From: Selenomonadaceae bacterium
Lineage (GTDB): Bacteria > Bacillota > Negativicutes > Selenomonadales > Selenomonadaceae
Length of the DNA stretch: 54,326 bases
NCBI GenBank assembly: GCA_017518105.1
Contig: JAFWWC010000020.1
Span: forward strand, 66,056 to 120,381
Direction: 5' to 3'
The position numbers were made by a program, and so were the translations under genes. Under the pieces are notes generated by a model, which was not told where the DNA came from, made no database searches, and saw only the letters and a list, made by a program, of their open reading frames with translations. Below, in pieces: positions 8,524-16,731 of this stretch (positions are counted from its first letter, which is position 1; each line of letters opens with the position of its first letter).

Positions 8524-10389
8524 CTATCTTTGCATGAACATGCGGAAAAGTTTTATCCATTTGCTCGCGACTTTTTCCGGCGAATATTTTTCTACGCTAC
8601 GTGCGCAATTCGCCGAAAGTTTATCGCGCAATCCTAGCTCGGTTAAAATTTTTATAATCCTGTCCGCCAAAGCCTCAACGTCATTGACCGCCACTAAGTA
8701 GCCGTTCACGCCGTCGACGATTGAATCACGCGGACCATATCGACAATCGAACGCGACGACCGGGCAATTATTCTGCAAGCTCTCTTGAATGACGAGCGGC
8801 GAACCTTCTTTAAGGCTAGGAAGGATTGACACTGCCGCCGACGCGAATACTTCCGAGATATTGTCCGTGAAGCCCTTAAACATAATCGACGCGCCCAAGC
8901 CTAGCGAATCAATCTTTGCCTGAAGACTTTCCTGCAACGAGCCGCTACCGTAGAAATGTAGTTGAGCTTGAGGGACTTTATCCAACACGAGTTTAAAGGC
9001 GTCGATTGCTTTGGAGTGTTGCTTGTCCTTAGTGATTCGCCCGACCTGCACGACTAGGAACGGATTGACCTTTGCTTTGACGGCGTTGACGTTCGGCAGG
9101 GGGTGCGGAATGTTGAAGACGTTCGGCAGGGGATAACGCTGCAAGAGGTCTTCGGTCTGCTGAGCCGTCAGGGAAAGTATCGCATCGGTTCGGATAGTCT
9201 TATCAGTCAGATAAATGTAGCGTTCCTTAGTCGGAGCCGTGAGCGGGTTGAGGTCGCCGCCGACGTGGATATTATGCAACTGATGAATGACGCGTACATT
9301 TTCAAGCCCTGCCGCCTCGATTGCCCTGTAAGCCTCGTTCCAATCGGGGGCGCGGTCGTCAATCAGGAAATAATTCTGCGTCTTGTCAAAAATTTCCATT
9401 AGCCAATAACTCAACGCCTCCTCGTGTCTAGTAAAAGACTTCGCGACCTCGCCTTGACGATTAATCAGCTCCATTAGCGTTAAGATGTTCTTGCTCTTGA
9501 TTAGCTCGTAAGTCTCGTGGATTGCGGGCGTGCCGTCGGGTCGATAATAGGTGACTTCATAGGGGCGCAAATTCGTTGGGTCTAGCTCCTGCCGTCGACT
9601 AAGAAAGCCGAGCATGTCATAAGTATCGCGCCGCGTCGCCCGTTGCTCATCGTCATAGAAGAGAACAAACCGCGTCGGCAACTCCTTAGGCTCCGAATCT
9701 CGATTGACCTCTTGAAAGTAATCGTACATGTTCAGCACGGGGAAGTTGATTCCGTAAGCCTCGCGCTGTTCAATCAAATCGTTCTGATATTCGTGCGTGA
9801 CAAGATGAGTTTCAATCCCCAAGTGCTCGCGGAACATTTGCGCCCGCCGAAATGCCGAGTAATCAATCCCAGATGCCTTAGGTCTAATGCTACGCAACAT
9901 GCACCACACGACCCCATTAAAAGCTTTGAACTCCCGCTTGAATTGCTCAACGTCTAGGGGCGGCGGATTCTCGAAGATTAATTCCCGTTCTGCGGAAAAG
10001 ATTTGTTCGACGCCGCGCCTTGAGGCTACAAGCAAGAAGTCTTTTCCCGTGCCGTGAATTATCGGACGCTGTTTATAAGTCTCGACTTCTGGCGGCGTGT
10101 CTGATTGAACTATTACGGCGTCGACTCCGCTATCGATTGACGGCTTAGCAAGTGCGGCGTCCTTCACGCTGGCAAGGACAATGTCAGCTTTACGGGCGGC
10201 GATAAGGTCTTGTGCGTCGTTTACGGTTAGCAATGCCATGTTTAGTTTGTTCGCCCTGATGAAAGTATTTTCGTCCGCCTTCAACGCAACGTCGGCTTCC
10301 TGCATGAACTGTTGATTGCTCTTGTCGCCGAAGAAGATTACCGACCAGCCCTTGAGGAACGGCGGCGGGATAAGTTTACTCAAGAACAT
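8524..10389 (-). CDS. Glycosyltransferase, GT4 family, with extended N-terminus
   Basis: 621 aa. The C-terminal ~220 residues are a GT-B donor-binding domain: QVGRITKDKQH, HFYGSGS, then EGSPLVIQE with the typical catalytic glutamates. The middle (about 230-380) resembles the acceptor half of poly(glycerol-phosphate) glucosyltransferases and accessory-Sec GtfA-like enzymes, with a FVLFYDDE segment and an alarm-like IDDRAPDW stretch. The first ~120 residues form a separate domain of unknown role. The start overlaps the end of the PHP gene by 10 nt. The substrate is unknown; an envelope role is likely. Confidence 0.8.
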   Translation of the reverse strand: MFLSKLIPPPFLKGWSVIFFGDKSNQQFMQEADVALKADENTFIRANKLNMALLTVNDAQDLIAARKADIVLASVKDAALAKPSIDSGVDAVIVQSDTPPEVETYKQRPIIHGTGKDFLLVASRRGVEQIFSAERELIFENPPPLDVEQFKREFKAFNGVVWCMLRSIRPKASGIDYSAFRRAQMFREHLGIETHLVTHEYQNDLIEQREAYGINFPVLNMYDYFQEVNRDSEPKELPTRFVLFYDDEQRATRRDTYDMLGFLSRRQELDPTNLRPYEVTYYRPDGTPAIHETYELIKSKNILTLMELINRQGEVAKSFTRHEEALSYWLMEIFDKTQNYFLIDDRAPDWNEAYRAIEAAGLENVRVIHQLHNIHVGGDLNPLTAPTKERYIYLTDKTIRTDAILSLTAQQTEDLLQRYPLPNVFNIPHPLPNVNAVKAKVNPFLVVQVGRITKDKQHSKAIDAFKLVLDKVPQAQLHFYGSGSLQESLQAKIDSLGLGASIMFKGFTDNISEVFASAAVSILPSLKEGSPLVIQESLQNNCPVVAFDCRYGPRDSIVDGVNGYLVAVNDVEALADRIIKILTELGLRDKLSANCARSVEKYSPEKVASKWIKLFRMFMQR

Positions 10390-11117
10390 GACGGGGCTAA
10401 GGACTTCCTGTAAGCGACGCAGGCAAGGAATTTCTCTACGCTGTCATTGACGACGAGTTCAGCAGGGAAATCATTCTCCGCCAAAATTTTCTGCGACAGC
10501 TCGTGCTTGCCAACGTCAAGGTCAATGTGCGCATCGGAGCCCATGATAACTTTCGTGCCGTATTTCTTGCAAGCCGCCAGCATGAGCTTAGCATTTTCCG
10601 CCGAACCTACGCGAGGACCTTTGGGCAAGTAGGAGCTGTTGTTGACTTCTAGGAGAACTCCGTTATCTTTGGCGGCGCGGGCGACGGCGTCTAGGTCTGT
10701 TGGGAATCGCGGGTTATCTGGGTGCCCGATTATCACCACGTGCGGATTGCGCATTGCCCCGATAATCGCAGACGTATTTTCCTCCACGCTTCCAATTTCA
10801 ATGCATTCCTTGTGCAAGCTTGCAATGCAGTAGTCGAGCCGCTTTAGAATCTTCGCGGGCAAGTCGGTGCTCCCCGAATAGTCGATTATGTTCAGCTCTG
10901 AGCCCATGACGATTTTTATCCCGTAAGCATCGCGGGGAATAACTTTGAAGTTCATAAAGTAAAACGGATGAGACACGCCAGGGACGCTCGGTGCATGGTC
11001 AGCGATGCCGACGAGTTCCAAGCCTTTAGCCTTAGCCGCGGCAATGCATTCGCCGAACGTGCTATAAGCGTGCCCGCTTGCCGTCGTGTGAACGTGTACA
11101 TCAAGAACATCTTTCAT
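10380..11117 (-). CDS. PHP-domain metal-dependent phosphatase, YcdX type
   Basis: 245 aa. The PHP metal ligands are visible: HVHTT with His8/His10, IADHAP, ASLHKE, IGHPDNP and GSDAHID near the end, giving the trinuclear metal site of the YcdX/polymerase-associated histidinol-phosphatase-like family. It is probably a cytoplasmic phosphoesterase; the substrate is unknown. It is the first gene of a four-gene minus-strand operon (PHP, glycosyltransferase, acyl-CoA synthetase, secreted protein) and is divergent from priA. Confidence 0.85.
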   Translation of the reverse strand: MKDVLDVHVHTTASGHAYSTFGECIAAAKAKGLELVGIADHAPSVPGVSHPFYFMNFKVIPRDAYGIKIVMGSELNIIDYSGSTDLPAKILKRLDYCIASLHKECIEIGSVEENTSAIIGAMRNPHVVIIGHPDNPRFPTDLDAVARAAKDNGVLLEVNNSSYLPKGPRVGSAENAKLMLAACKKYGTKVIMGSDAHIDLDVGKHELSQKILAENDFPAELVVNDSVEKFLACVAYRKSLAPSCS

Positions 11118-11139
11118 AACTTCCGCTCCTTTCGCCGCG

Positions 11140-11169
11140 ATTATAACACATACAATCTTGCCCGCGCAA
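11140..11169 (-). promoter_or_regulatory. Predicted promoter of the PHP operon
   Basis: Minus-strand TATAAT (11145-11140) with a TTGCGC -35 (11169-11164), 18-bp spacer, 23 bp before the PHP start. It overlaps the divergent priA promoter. Confidence 0.5.
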
Positions 11170-11186
11170 AAATTTTCGCTTAGAAT
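11158..11186 (+). promoter_or_regulatory. Predicted promoter of priA
   Basis: TTGCCC (11158-11163), 17-bp spacer, TAGAAT (11181-11186), then GAGGAGG before the ATG at 11216. Confidence 0.55.
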
Positions 11187-11215
11187 GCCGTTAAAAACTT
11201 TCGAGGAGGAAACGA

Positions 11216-13387
11216 ATGATAATAGCTGAAGTGTGCGTTAATGTGGCGGCAAACAGCGTCCGACAAAATTTTACTTATCGAGTGCCGGAACGCTTGAAAT
11301 ATTTATCGGCGGGCTGGCGAGTGATAGTTCCGTTCGGCGCGAAGACTTTTGGCGGCTTCGTAATGAGCGTGCAGGAGGTCGACGACGCAACGACGTTTGA
11401 CTTTGAACTAAAGGACATAGCCGAGGCAATCGACGAGGAGCCGTGGTTTACGCCGGAGATGATGAGCGCGGCGCAGTGGCTGTCGGAGTTCTATTTATGT
11501 CCGCTGTCAATGGCAATGGGCTTGTTCATGCCGGGGCGTCGCGGCAAAAGAATTTCCGCACGCTTTGAACGAGTCTTGACTCTTGCTAAGGACTTCGACG
11601 AGCAGACGTTTGTAAGAGCACCCGCACGCTTGCGATTGCTGAAGTTGATAGCGGAGGTTGGCGAGCTTCGATTGAGCGGGCAAAAAGTTTCAGCGGCAAT
11701 GGTCAAAGCTTTGGTCGAGGCGGGTTACGTCAAGATTGAGCAACGGCGACTGACACGCGACAGCTACGCTAAGATAAAACCAGTCCCGCGCAAGTTCGAG
11801 CTGACGGCGGAACAAGTCACAGCTATTGAGGTGGTCGAAGAGTTCCTGAAGGCGCGGAAGTTCCAAGGGTTCCTTTTGCATGGCGTGACGGGTTCGGGCA
11901 AGACGCAAGTCTATATCGAGCTAACGAAGATAACGCGTAGGCTCGGACGGCGTGTGATAATTCTGGTACCGGAGATTGCCTTGACGGGACAAATCGTCGC
12001 GAATTTTAAGGCACACTTCGATGGCGTGGCAGTGATTCACAGTCGGCTGAGCGTTGACGAACGTAGCGAGACTTTCCACAGGATACGCGGCGGCGAGGTC
12101 GGGATTGTAATCGGGGCACGGTCGGCATTGTTCACGCCGATTGAGAATGTCGGCTTAATTGTCGTCGACGAGGAACAGGACAGTTCTTATAAGCAAGACA
12201 CGACTGCGCCGAGGTATCATGCTTGCGTAGTGGCGGAGGAGTTCGCGAAGTTTCACGGGGCAGCAATCGTCTTTGGTTCGGCGACACCGAGCGTAGAAAA
12301 TTTTTATCGGGCGACGCGTGGCGAACTCATCTTGCTAAAAATGCCGCGACGCGTGCTGAACAATCCGTTGCCGGTCGTCGAGTGCGTGGACATGCGCGGC
12401 GAACTCAAAAGCGGCAATCGGGAAGTCCTAAGCCGAGCACTAGTTGAGCTGTTGAAGAAAACTTTGGCGGACGGACAGCAGGCGATAATCCTTTTGAATC
12501 GGCGCGGCTGGTCTACGGTGGTAATGTGCAGGGCTTGCGGGGCGGTCGTTAGGTGCTCTGATTGCGGAATGCCTATGACTTATCACGCGGACGGGACGTT
12601 GCGTTGCCATCGTTGCGAAGTGGAAGCCGAGCCGCCGACGGTTTGTCCTGCGTGCGGTTCGCGGCATATAAAATTCCTCGGCACTGGCACGGAGAAATTG
12701 GAGCGGGCGTTGAAAGGTTCCTTACCAAATGCAAAAGTCTTGCGCATGGACAGAGACTCGACGGGCGGCAAGTTCGGGCATCAAAAGATTTTGGACGCGT
12801 TCGCGGCTCACGAGGCGGATATACTCTTCGGCACGCAAATGGTCGCTAAAGGTCACGACATCAAAGGCGTCACGGCAGTCGGGGTGCTTAATGCGGACTC
12901 GGCGTTGAGCTTTTCAAACTTCAGGGCGGCGGAGAATTGTTTCACGCTGATAACTCAAGCGGCGGGGCGTGCGGGTCGAGCCGACTTGCCAGGCAAAGTC
13001 ATCGTGCAAGCTTACAACGTCGAGGCGGCGGCGATTCGATTTGGTTGCGAACAGAGCTACGAAAAATTTTTTGCCAACGAACTCCCGCAACGTAAAGAAG
13101 CGTTCTTCCCGCCGTTCTGTCGACTGGTTAAGCTAATCTTCATGCACAAGGACGAGGCTAAAGCTAAAGACTTCGCAAAAAAGATTCGGGCGGCGTTCCG
13201 TGCGGAGGTCTCCAAAGAAATTTTCGGACCGATTCCCGCGGCAATCGCAAACCTTCGCGGGGTTTATCGGTTTGTGCTGTTGATTAAGACGTTGGACTTG
13301 CCGAGCGTGCGAAAGTTCTTGCTTGCTCACGGCTTGCCAATGCGCGACGACCTCATCATTGACATTGACCCTTTAACGACGGATTAA
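11216..13387 (+). CDS. priA: Primosomal protein N' (replication restart helicase PriA)
   Basis: 723 aa superfamily 2 helicase that reloads the replisome at stalled forks. It has an N-terminal 3'-OH-binding domain (about 1-105), Walker A GVTGSGKT at 223-230, motif II at 318-321, FGSATPS motif III, then paired zinc-binding cysteines (CRAC, CSDC, CHRC, CPAC at about 440-485) and the AAGRAGRAD motif VI. Motif II reads DEEQ, whereas most PriA proteins have DEEH; the change is conservative. It is transcribed alone from its own promoter, and another promoter follows at 13389. Confidence 0.96.
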   Translation: MIIAEVCVNVAANSVRQNFTYRVPERLKYLSAGWRVIVPFGAKTFGGFVMSVQEVDDATTFDFELKDIAEAIDEEPWFTPEMMSAAQWLSEFYLCPLSMAMGLFMPGRRGKRISARFERVLTLAKDFDEQTFVRAPARLRLLKLIAEVGELRLSGQKVSAAMVKALVEAGYVKIEQRRLTRDSYAKIKPVPRKFELTAEQVTAIEVVEEFLKARKFQGFLLHGVTGSGKTQVYIELTKITRRLGRRVIILVPEIALTGQIVANFKAHFDGVAVIHSRLSVDERSETFHRIRGGEVGIVIGARSALFTPIENVGLIVVDEEQDSSYKQDTTAPRYHACVVAEEFAKFHGAAIVFGSATPSVENFYRATRGELILLKMPRRVLNNPLPVVECVDMRGELKSGNREVLSRALVELLKKTLADGQQAIILLNRRGWSTVVMCRACGAVVRCSDCGMPMTYHADGTLRCHRCEVEAEPPTVCPACGSRHIKFLGTGTEKLERALKGSLPNAKVLRMDRDSTGGKFGHQKILDAFAAHEADILFGTQMVAKGHDIKGVTAVGVLNADSALSFSNFRAAENCFTLITQAAGRAGRADLPGKVIVQAYNVEAAAIRFGCEQSYEKFFANELPQRKEAFFPPFCRLVKLIFMHKDEAKAKDFAKKIRAAFRAEVSKEIFGPIPAAIANLRGVYRFVLLIKTLDLPSVRKFLLAHGLPMRDDLIIDIDPLTTD

Positions 13388-13388
13388 C

Positions 13389-13417
13389 TTGACCGAATTA
13401 AGACGATACCTTAAAAT
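13389..13417 (+). promoter_or_regulatory. Predicted promoter of the phytase operon
   Basis: TTGACC (13389-13394), 17-bp spacer, TAAAAT (13412-13417), 32 bp before the TTG start at 13450. It lies immediately after the priA stop. Confidence 0.6.
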
Positions 13418-13449
13418 ACGCTGAAAAAGTTTCGAGGAGGGAAATTGTT

Positions 13450-14379
13450 TTGGCTAGGAAGATTTTAATCGGCGTGCTGGTGATTCTTTTAAGCGCGTCG
13501 ATTTTTTCTATGGCGAGCGCGAAGAAAATTCCTGATACGTGGCGGCTCGATGGCAATGCGTCAGCGGAGCTTAGAAACTTCCGATTGATGACGGACGATT
13601 GGCAAAACACGCTACGCGGCAAGGAGCCGACTCGGCAGGGCTTGGATAGTCTTCGTGCTTCGGCGAGTGCTCAGCCGTCGTTAGCCGCGTTGAAGACCCT
13701 TTACGATAAGATTCACGAGCTTGAGCCAGACGCAAAGATTTTCATGCTTGACTTGCGCCAGGAGAGTCACGGCTTCGCGAATTCGTTGCCGGTCAGTTGG
13801 TATTCCAATCACAACACCGCCAATGCAGGCAAGACTACCGCCGAAGTCTTAAAGGACGAAGTCGAACGCCTAAAAAGTCTACGCGGCGTCGACACGACCT
13901 TTAAACCTCTGGGCAATGCCGACGAGAAAACCTTCAAGCCGATAACGATAATCCCCCGCGTCGTTCAAACTGAACGCGACGCCTCGGAGGCAGTCGGCTT
14001 TACTTATGAACGGTTCGCGGCGGCTGATATGCAATTCCCTGCGCCCGAACTCGTTGACGACTTTATAATTTTTGTAGCCAATCTTCCGGCGAACGCGTGG
14101 TTGCACTTCCATTGCCTAGCAGGTAAAGGTCGGACGGCAACTTTCCTTGCCATGTACGACATCATGAAGAACCCCGGCTTATCATTGGAGGACATTTGCA
14201 AGCGGCAATACCTCTTGGGCGGCTCAAATCTTTTGCTTGAGCCTGAAGGTGACGATTGGTATTCAAAGATGGCTCGCGACCGTGCAAAAAAGATTCGGCT
14301 GTTCTATGAATACGTTCAAGGCACGCGGGCGGAGCAAATCGGCTTGCAGTGGTCTGAATGGTTGGAGGCTAAGCAATGA
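13450..14379 (+). CDS. Secreted PTP-like cysteine phosphatase (phytase, PhyA-like)
   Basis: 309 aa. A Sec signal peptide covers about 1-24 (ILIGVLVILLSASIF, cleavage after MASA). The P-loop HCLAGKGRT gives catalytic Cys222 and Arg228 in the CX5R(S/T) signature; the flanking LHFHC and the helix after it resemble the inositol polyphosphatases (cysteine phytases) of Selenomonas ruminantium. Such enzymes remove phosphate from phytate or related inositol phosphates outside the cytoplasmic membrane. The start is TTG at 13450 with AGGAGGG 8 nt upstream. The substrate is inferred from family. It is first in an operon with a transglutaminase-like protein and a PTS permease. Confidence 0.82.
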   Translation: MARKILIGVLVILLSASIFSMASAKKIPDTWRLDGNASAELRNFRLMTDDWQNTLRGKEPTRQGLDSLRASASAQPSLAALKTLYDKIHELEPDAKIFMLDLRQESHGFANSLPVSWYSNHNTANAGKTTAEVLKDEVERLKSLRGVDTTFKPLGNADEKTFKPITIIPRVVQTERDASEAVGFTYERFAAADMQFPAPELVDDFIIFVANLPANAWLHFHCLAGKGRTATFLAMYDIMKNPGLSLEDICKRQYLLGGSNLLLEPEGDDWYSKMARDRAKKIRLFYEYVQGTRAEQIGLQWSEWLEAKQ

Positions 14380-14966
14380 AAAAATTCTTCCTGATATGCG
14401 CGGCGATGATGATTCTGTTGACGAGTTCAGCTAAGGCGTCGTACGCGGACATTTTGAACAACGCCGAACTTTATCCAACTTCGACGGGCGCGGATTATTG
14501 CGACGAGGTCGTTTGGCAGACGCTCAATCAGATAACCTACGACGGCATGACGACCTATGATAAAGTTCTGGCGTGCTACAATTATCTGGTCGACACCTGC
14601 ACCTATGGCGATAACGTCTTGCGTCTGGACTTCCCAGAGGATAACGGCACGGCTCGTGCTTACGGAATGTTGGTTGGGCATGTCGGCGCGTGCGATGATT
14701 ATTCCTGTGCGTTCGCGGCGTTGGTGCGGGCTATCGGCTTGAACTGCTACACGGTCTATGGGCAGACGGCTCGCGCTGACGGCGGCTACACGGGGCATAT
14801 CTGGTGCGTCATTGCGATTGACGGCGTGGAATACGTCTTCGACCCGCAGATTGATGACAATATCGGCGGCAGTAGCTACTATCGCTTTTGCGTGACTTAC
14901 GATGAGACGCCTGGTTCATACTATGATTCAGAAGTGCGTTGGGGTTATTTCGAGCCTTTTTATTGA
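14376..14966 (+). CDS. Secreted transglutaminase-like (papain-fold) protein
   Basis: 196 aa with a signal peptide at about 1-22. A transglutaminase-core triad is visible: Cys106 (GACDDYSCAF), His141 (GHIWC) and Asp156 (VFDPQ). The domain begins at about residue 50, with the typical TTYDKVLACYNYLVD helix before the catalytic cysteine. Bacterial members of this fold are often peptidases or amidases rather than cross-linkers, so the activity is not assigned. The ATG overlaps the phytase-like gene's TGA (ATGA), indicating translational coupling. Confidence 0.82.
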   Translation: MKKFFLICAAMMILLTSSAKASYADILNNAELYPTSTGADYCDEVVWQTLNQITYDGMTTYDKVLACYNYLVDTCTYGDNVLRLDFPEDNGTARAYGMLVGHVGACDDYSCAFAALVRAIGLNCYTVYGQTARADGGYTGHIWCVIAIDGVEYVFDPQIDDNIGGSSYYRFCVTYDETPGSYYDSEVRWGYFEPFY

Positions 14967-14975
14967 TTGGAGACG

Positions 14976-16352
14976 ATGACAATTAGTACAGACGAGCTTG
15001 CAAAGCAAATTTTAAACACGGTCGGCGGTAGCGGCAATGTCCTTTATTCCAACGTGATTCAGGCGACGAACTGCATGACACGTCTAAGGCTCCAGCTGAT
15101 TGAAAAGAACGATTACATGATTGAGGCGTTGAAGAAAATCGAAGGCGTGCTTGGCGTCAACGAGGACGGCGACGAAGTGCAAGTTATCCTCGGCGTCGGC
15201 AAGGCGACGAACGTAACCAACGCGGTCAATAAGATTCTGGAGGCAACAAACACCGTCAAGGGCGGCACAATCACAATCGGCGACGGCAAGGCATTGCATG
15301 ATAAGATTCGCGCTAAGAACGCCACGCCCGTTAAGCTGTTCTTCAAGAAGATTTCGAGTATCTTCACGCCGCTGATACCCGGCTTTATCGCCTGCGGTCT
15401 GATTACGGGCATTGTCAGTTGCATGGTAAAGATTTCTCCTGCGCTTGCTGACGAAAAGGGAATTCAGCTTGCAATGGTTGCCGGCAATGCAGTCTTCTGG
15501 GGCATGAACTTATTCGTTGGCATAAACGCGGCTAAGATTTTCGGCGGCTCCCCGATTCTCGGCGGTGTGCTTGCGGCGTTGATGACGCATCCGGGGCTTG
15601 CCGACATAAGCATTTTTAACACGCCCTTTGTACCCGGACGCGGCGGCGTCATTTCGGTTATAATCGTGGCGGCTTTCGGAGCGTGGCTTGAAAACAAATT
15701 GCATAAAATAATTCCAGAGATGTTCGACCTGTTCTTGACTCCTCTGGTCACAGTCCTAATTGCGGGGGCGGCGGCTGTCCTCTTGTTGCAACCAATCGGC
15801 GGCGCACTATCGGACGCAATCGGCTCGGCGGCAACGACGGCAATTCAATCGGGCGGCGCGGCGGTTGGATTCATCTTAGCGGGCGTGTGGTTGCCTTTGG
15901 TAATGCTGGGCATTCATCAGGCAATGACGCCCATTCACGTGGATTTAATCAGTCAGTTCGGCGTGACGATTTTTTTGCCGATATTGGCTATGGCGGGCGC
16001 GGGGCAAGTCGGCGCGTCTATCGCGGTTTATTTCAAGACGAAGAACAGGTTCCTAAAGAAGACGATAGCCTCAGCGTTGCCCGTGGGCATGATGGGCGTC
16101 GGCGAGCCTCTGATTTACGGCGTGACGTTCCCGCTGTTCAAACCGTTTATCGGGGCGTGTATAGGCGGCGCGTTCGGCGGAGCGGTTGTAGCGTCATTTA
16201 CAGTCGGTGCCGCGACGCTTGGGATTTCAGGACTGCCTTTAGCCGCCACGACCAACAACATTCCCGTTTACCTAATGGGGCTTGTCACGGCTTATATCTT
16301 CGGATTTATCGCCACGTGGATTATCGGTTTCGATGACCCGCCCGAAATTTAG
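14976..16352 (+). CDS. PTS EIIBC component, glucose superfamily (MurNAc/sucrose-like)
   Basis: 458 aa. An N-terminal EIIB domain has the phosphorylated Cys33 in ATNCMTRLRL. The EIIC domain (from about 115) has about ten hydrophobic segments and the signatures IFTPLIPGFIA and MGVGEPLIYGVTFP. The order of segments and the MAGAGQVGA motif resemble MurP, the N-acetylmuramic acid permease, but sucrose or trehalose permeases share much of this. There is no EIIA domain, so it must use EIIA from elsewhere. The ATG at 14976 is chosen; its GGAG lies only 3 nt away, so an alternative TTG at 14967 cannot be excluded. Confidence 0.8.
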   Translation: MTISTDELAKQILNTVGGSGNVLYSNVIQATNCMTRLRLQLIEKNDYMIEALKKIEGVLGVNEDGDEVQVILGVGKATNVTNAVNKILEATNTVKGGTITIGDGKALHDKIRAKNATPVKLFFKKISSIFTPLIPGFIACGLITGIVSCMVKISPALADEKGIQLAMVAGNAVFWGMNLFVGINAAKIFGGSPILGGVLAALMTHPGLADISIFNTPFVPGRGGVISVIIVAAFGAWLENKLHKIIPEMFDLFLTPLVTVLIAGAAAVLLLQPIGGALSDAIGSAATTAIQSGGAAVGFILAGVWLPLVMLGIHQAMTPIHVDLISQFGVTIFLPILAMAGAGQVGASIAVYFKTKNRFLKKTIASALPVGMMGVGEPLIYGVTFPLFKPFIGACIGGAFGGAVVASFTVGAATLGISGLPLAATTNNIPVYLMGLVTAYIFGFIATWIIGFDDPPEI

Positions 16353-16375
16353 CAGTGCAAGAAAGGATGATGTGT

Positions 16376-16700
16376 ATGATTAAACGTTGATGAACACAAA
16401 AAGCTTTTGGCGCAAGTCGCCGAGCTTGAAAAGAATAGCGTCAACTATTTCGACGTGGAAAAAGAATTCTTCCTTATCGACTCGGATAATCTCTTGCAGG
16501 TGCGTCCAAAACTTTACGGCTATTCAATTCAACGCACGGGCATTTACGAGGACGATGATCTTACTTGCACCCGAAACTATTGCATACGCACAAAAAATTA
16601 ATGAACGCTTCCCACGTCGCGTGACTATTACTTCATGGAGGTAAAAGCGAACGAGGAGATTAAAATACAAGTTGAGTGGCAACCACACAGAAGCGACAAA
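16376..16700 (+). pseudogene. Decayed gene of unknown family (three frameshifts)
   Basis: After an RBS-like GAAAGG and ATG (16376) the frame stops after four codons. Skipping one A restores a frame reading NVDEHKKLLAQVAELEKNS and continuing to GIYEDD at about 16555. A second shift then gives LAPETIAYAQKINERFPR, and a third gives DYYFMEVKANEEI and QVEWQPHRSD, with no homopolymer at the last two sites. The pieces join into a plausible ~105-residue soluble protein spread over two frames, so this is best read as a recently broken gene. The family was not recognised. It lies behind the PTS gene and before a terminator. Confidence 0.6.
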
Positions 16701-16731
16701 AAATCCCCGACTCATCATCGGGGGCTTTTTT
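16697..16731. terminator. Bidirectional rho-independent terminator
   Basis: Stem CCCCGA (16705-16710) / TCGGGG (16718-16723) with a 7-nt loop, T6 on the plus side and a matching A run (16698-16703) that gives the T tract on the minus side. It ends the phytase operon and the recG operon. Confidence 0.85.
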
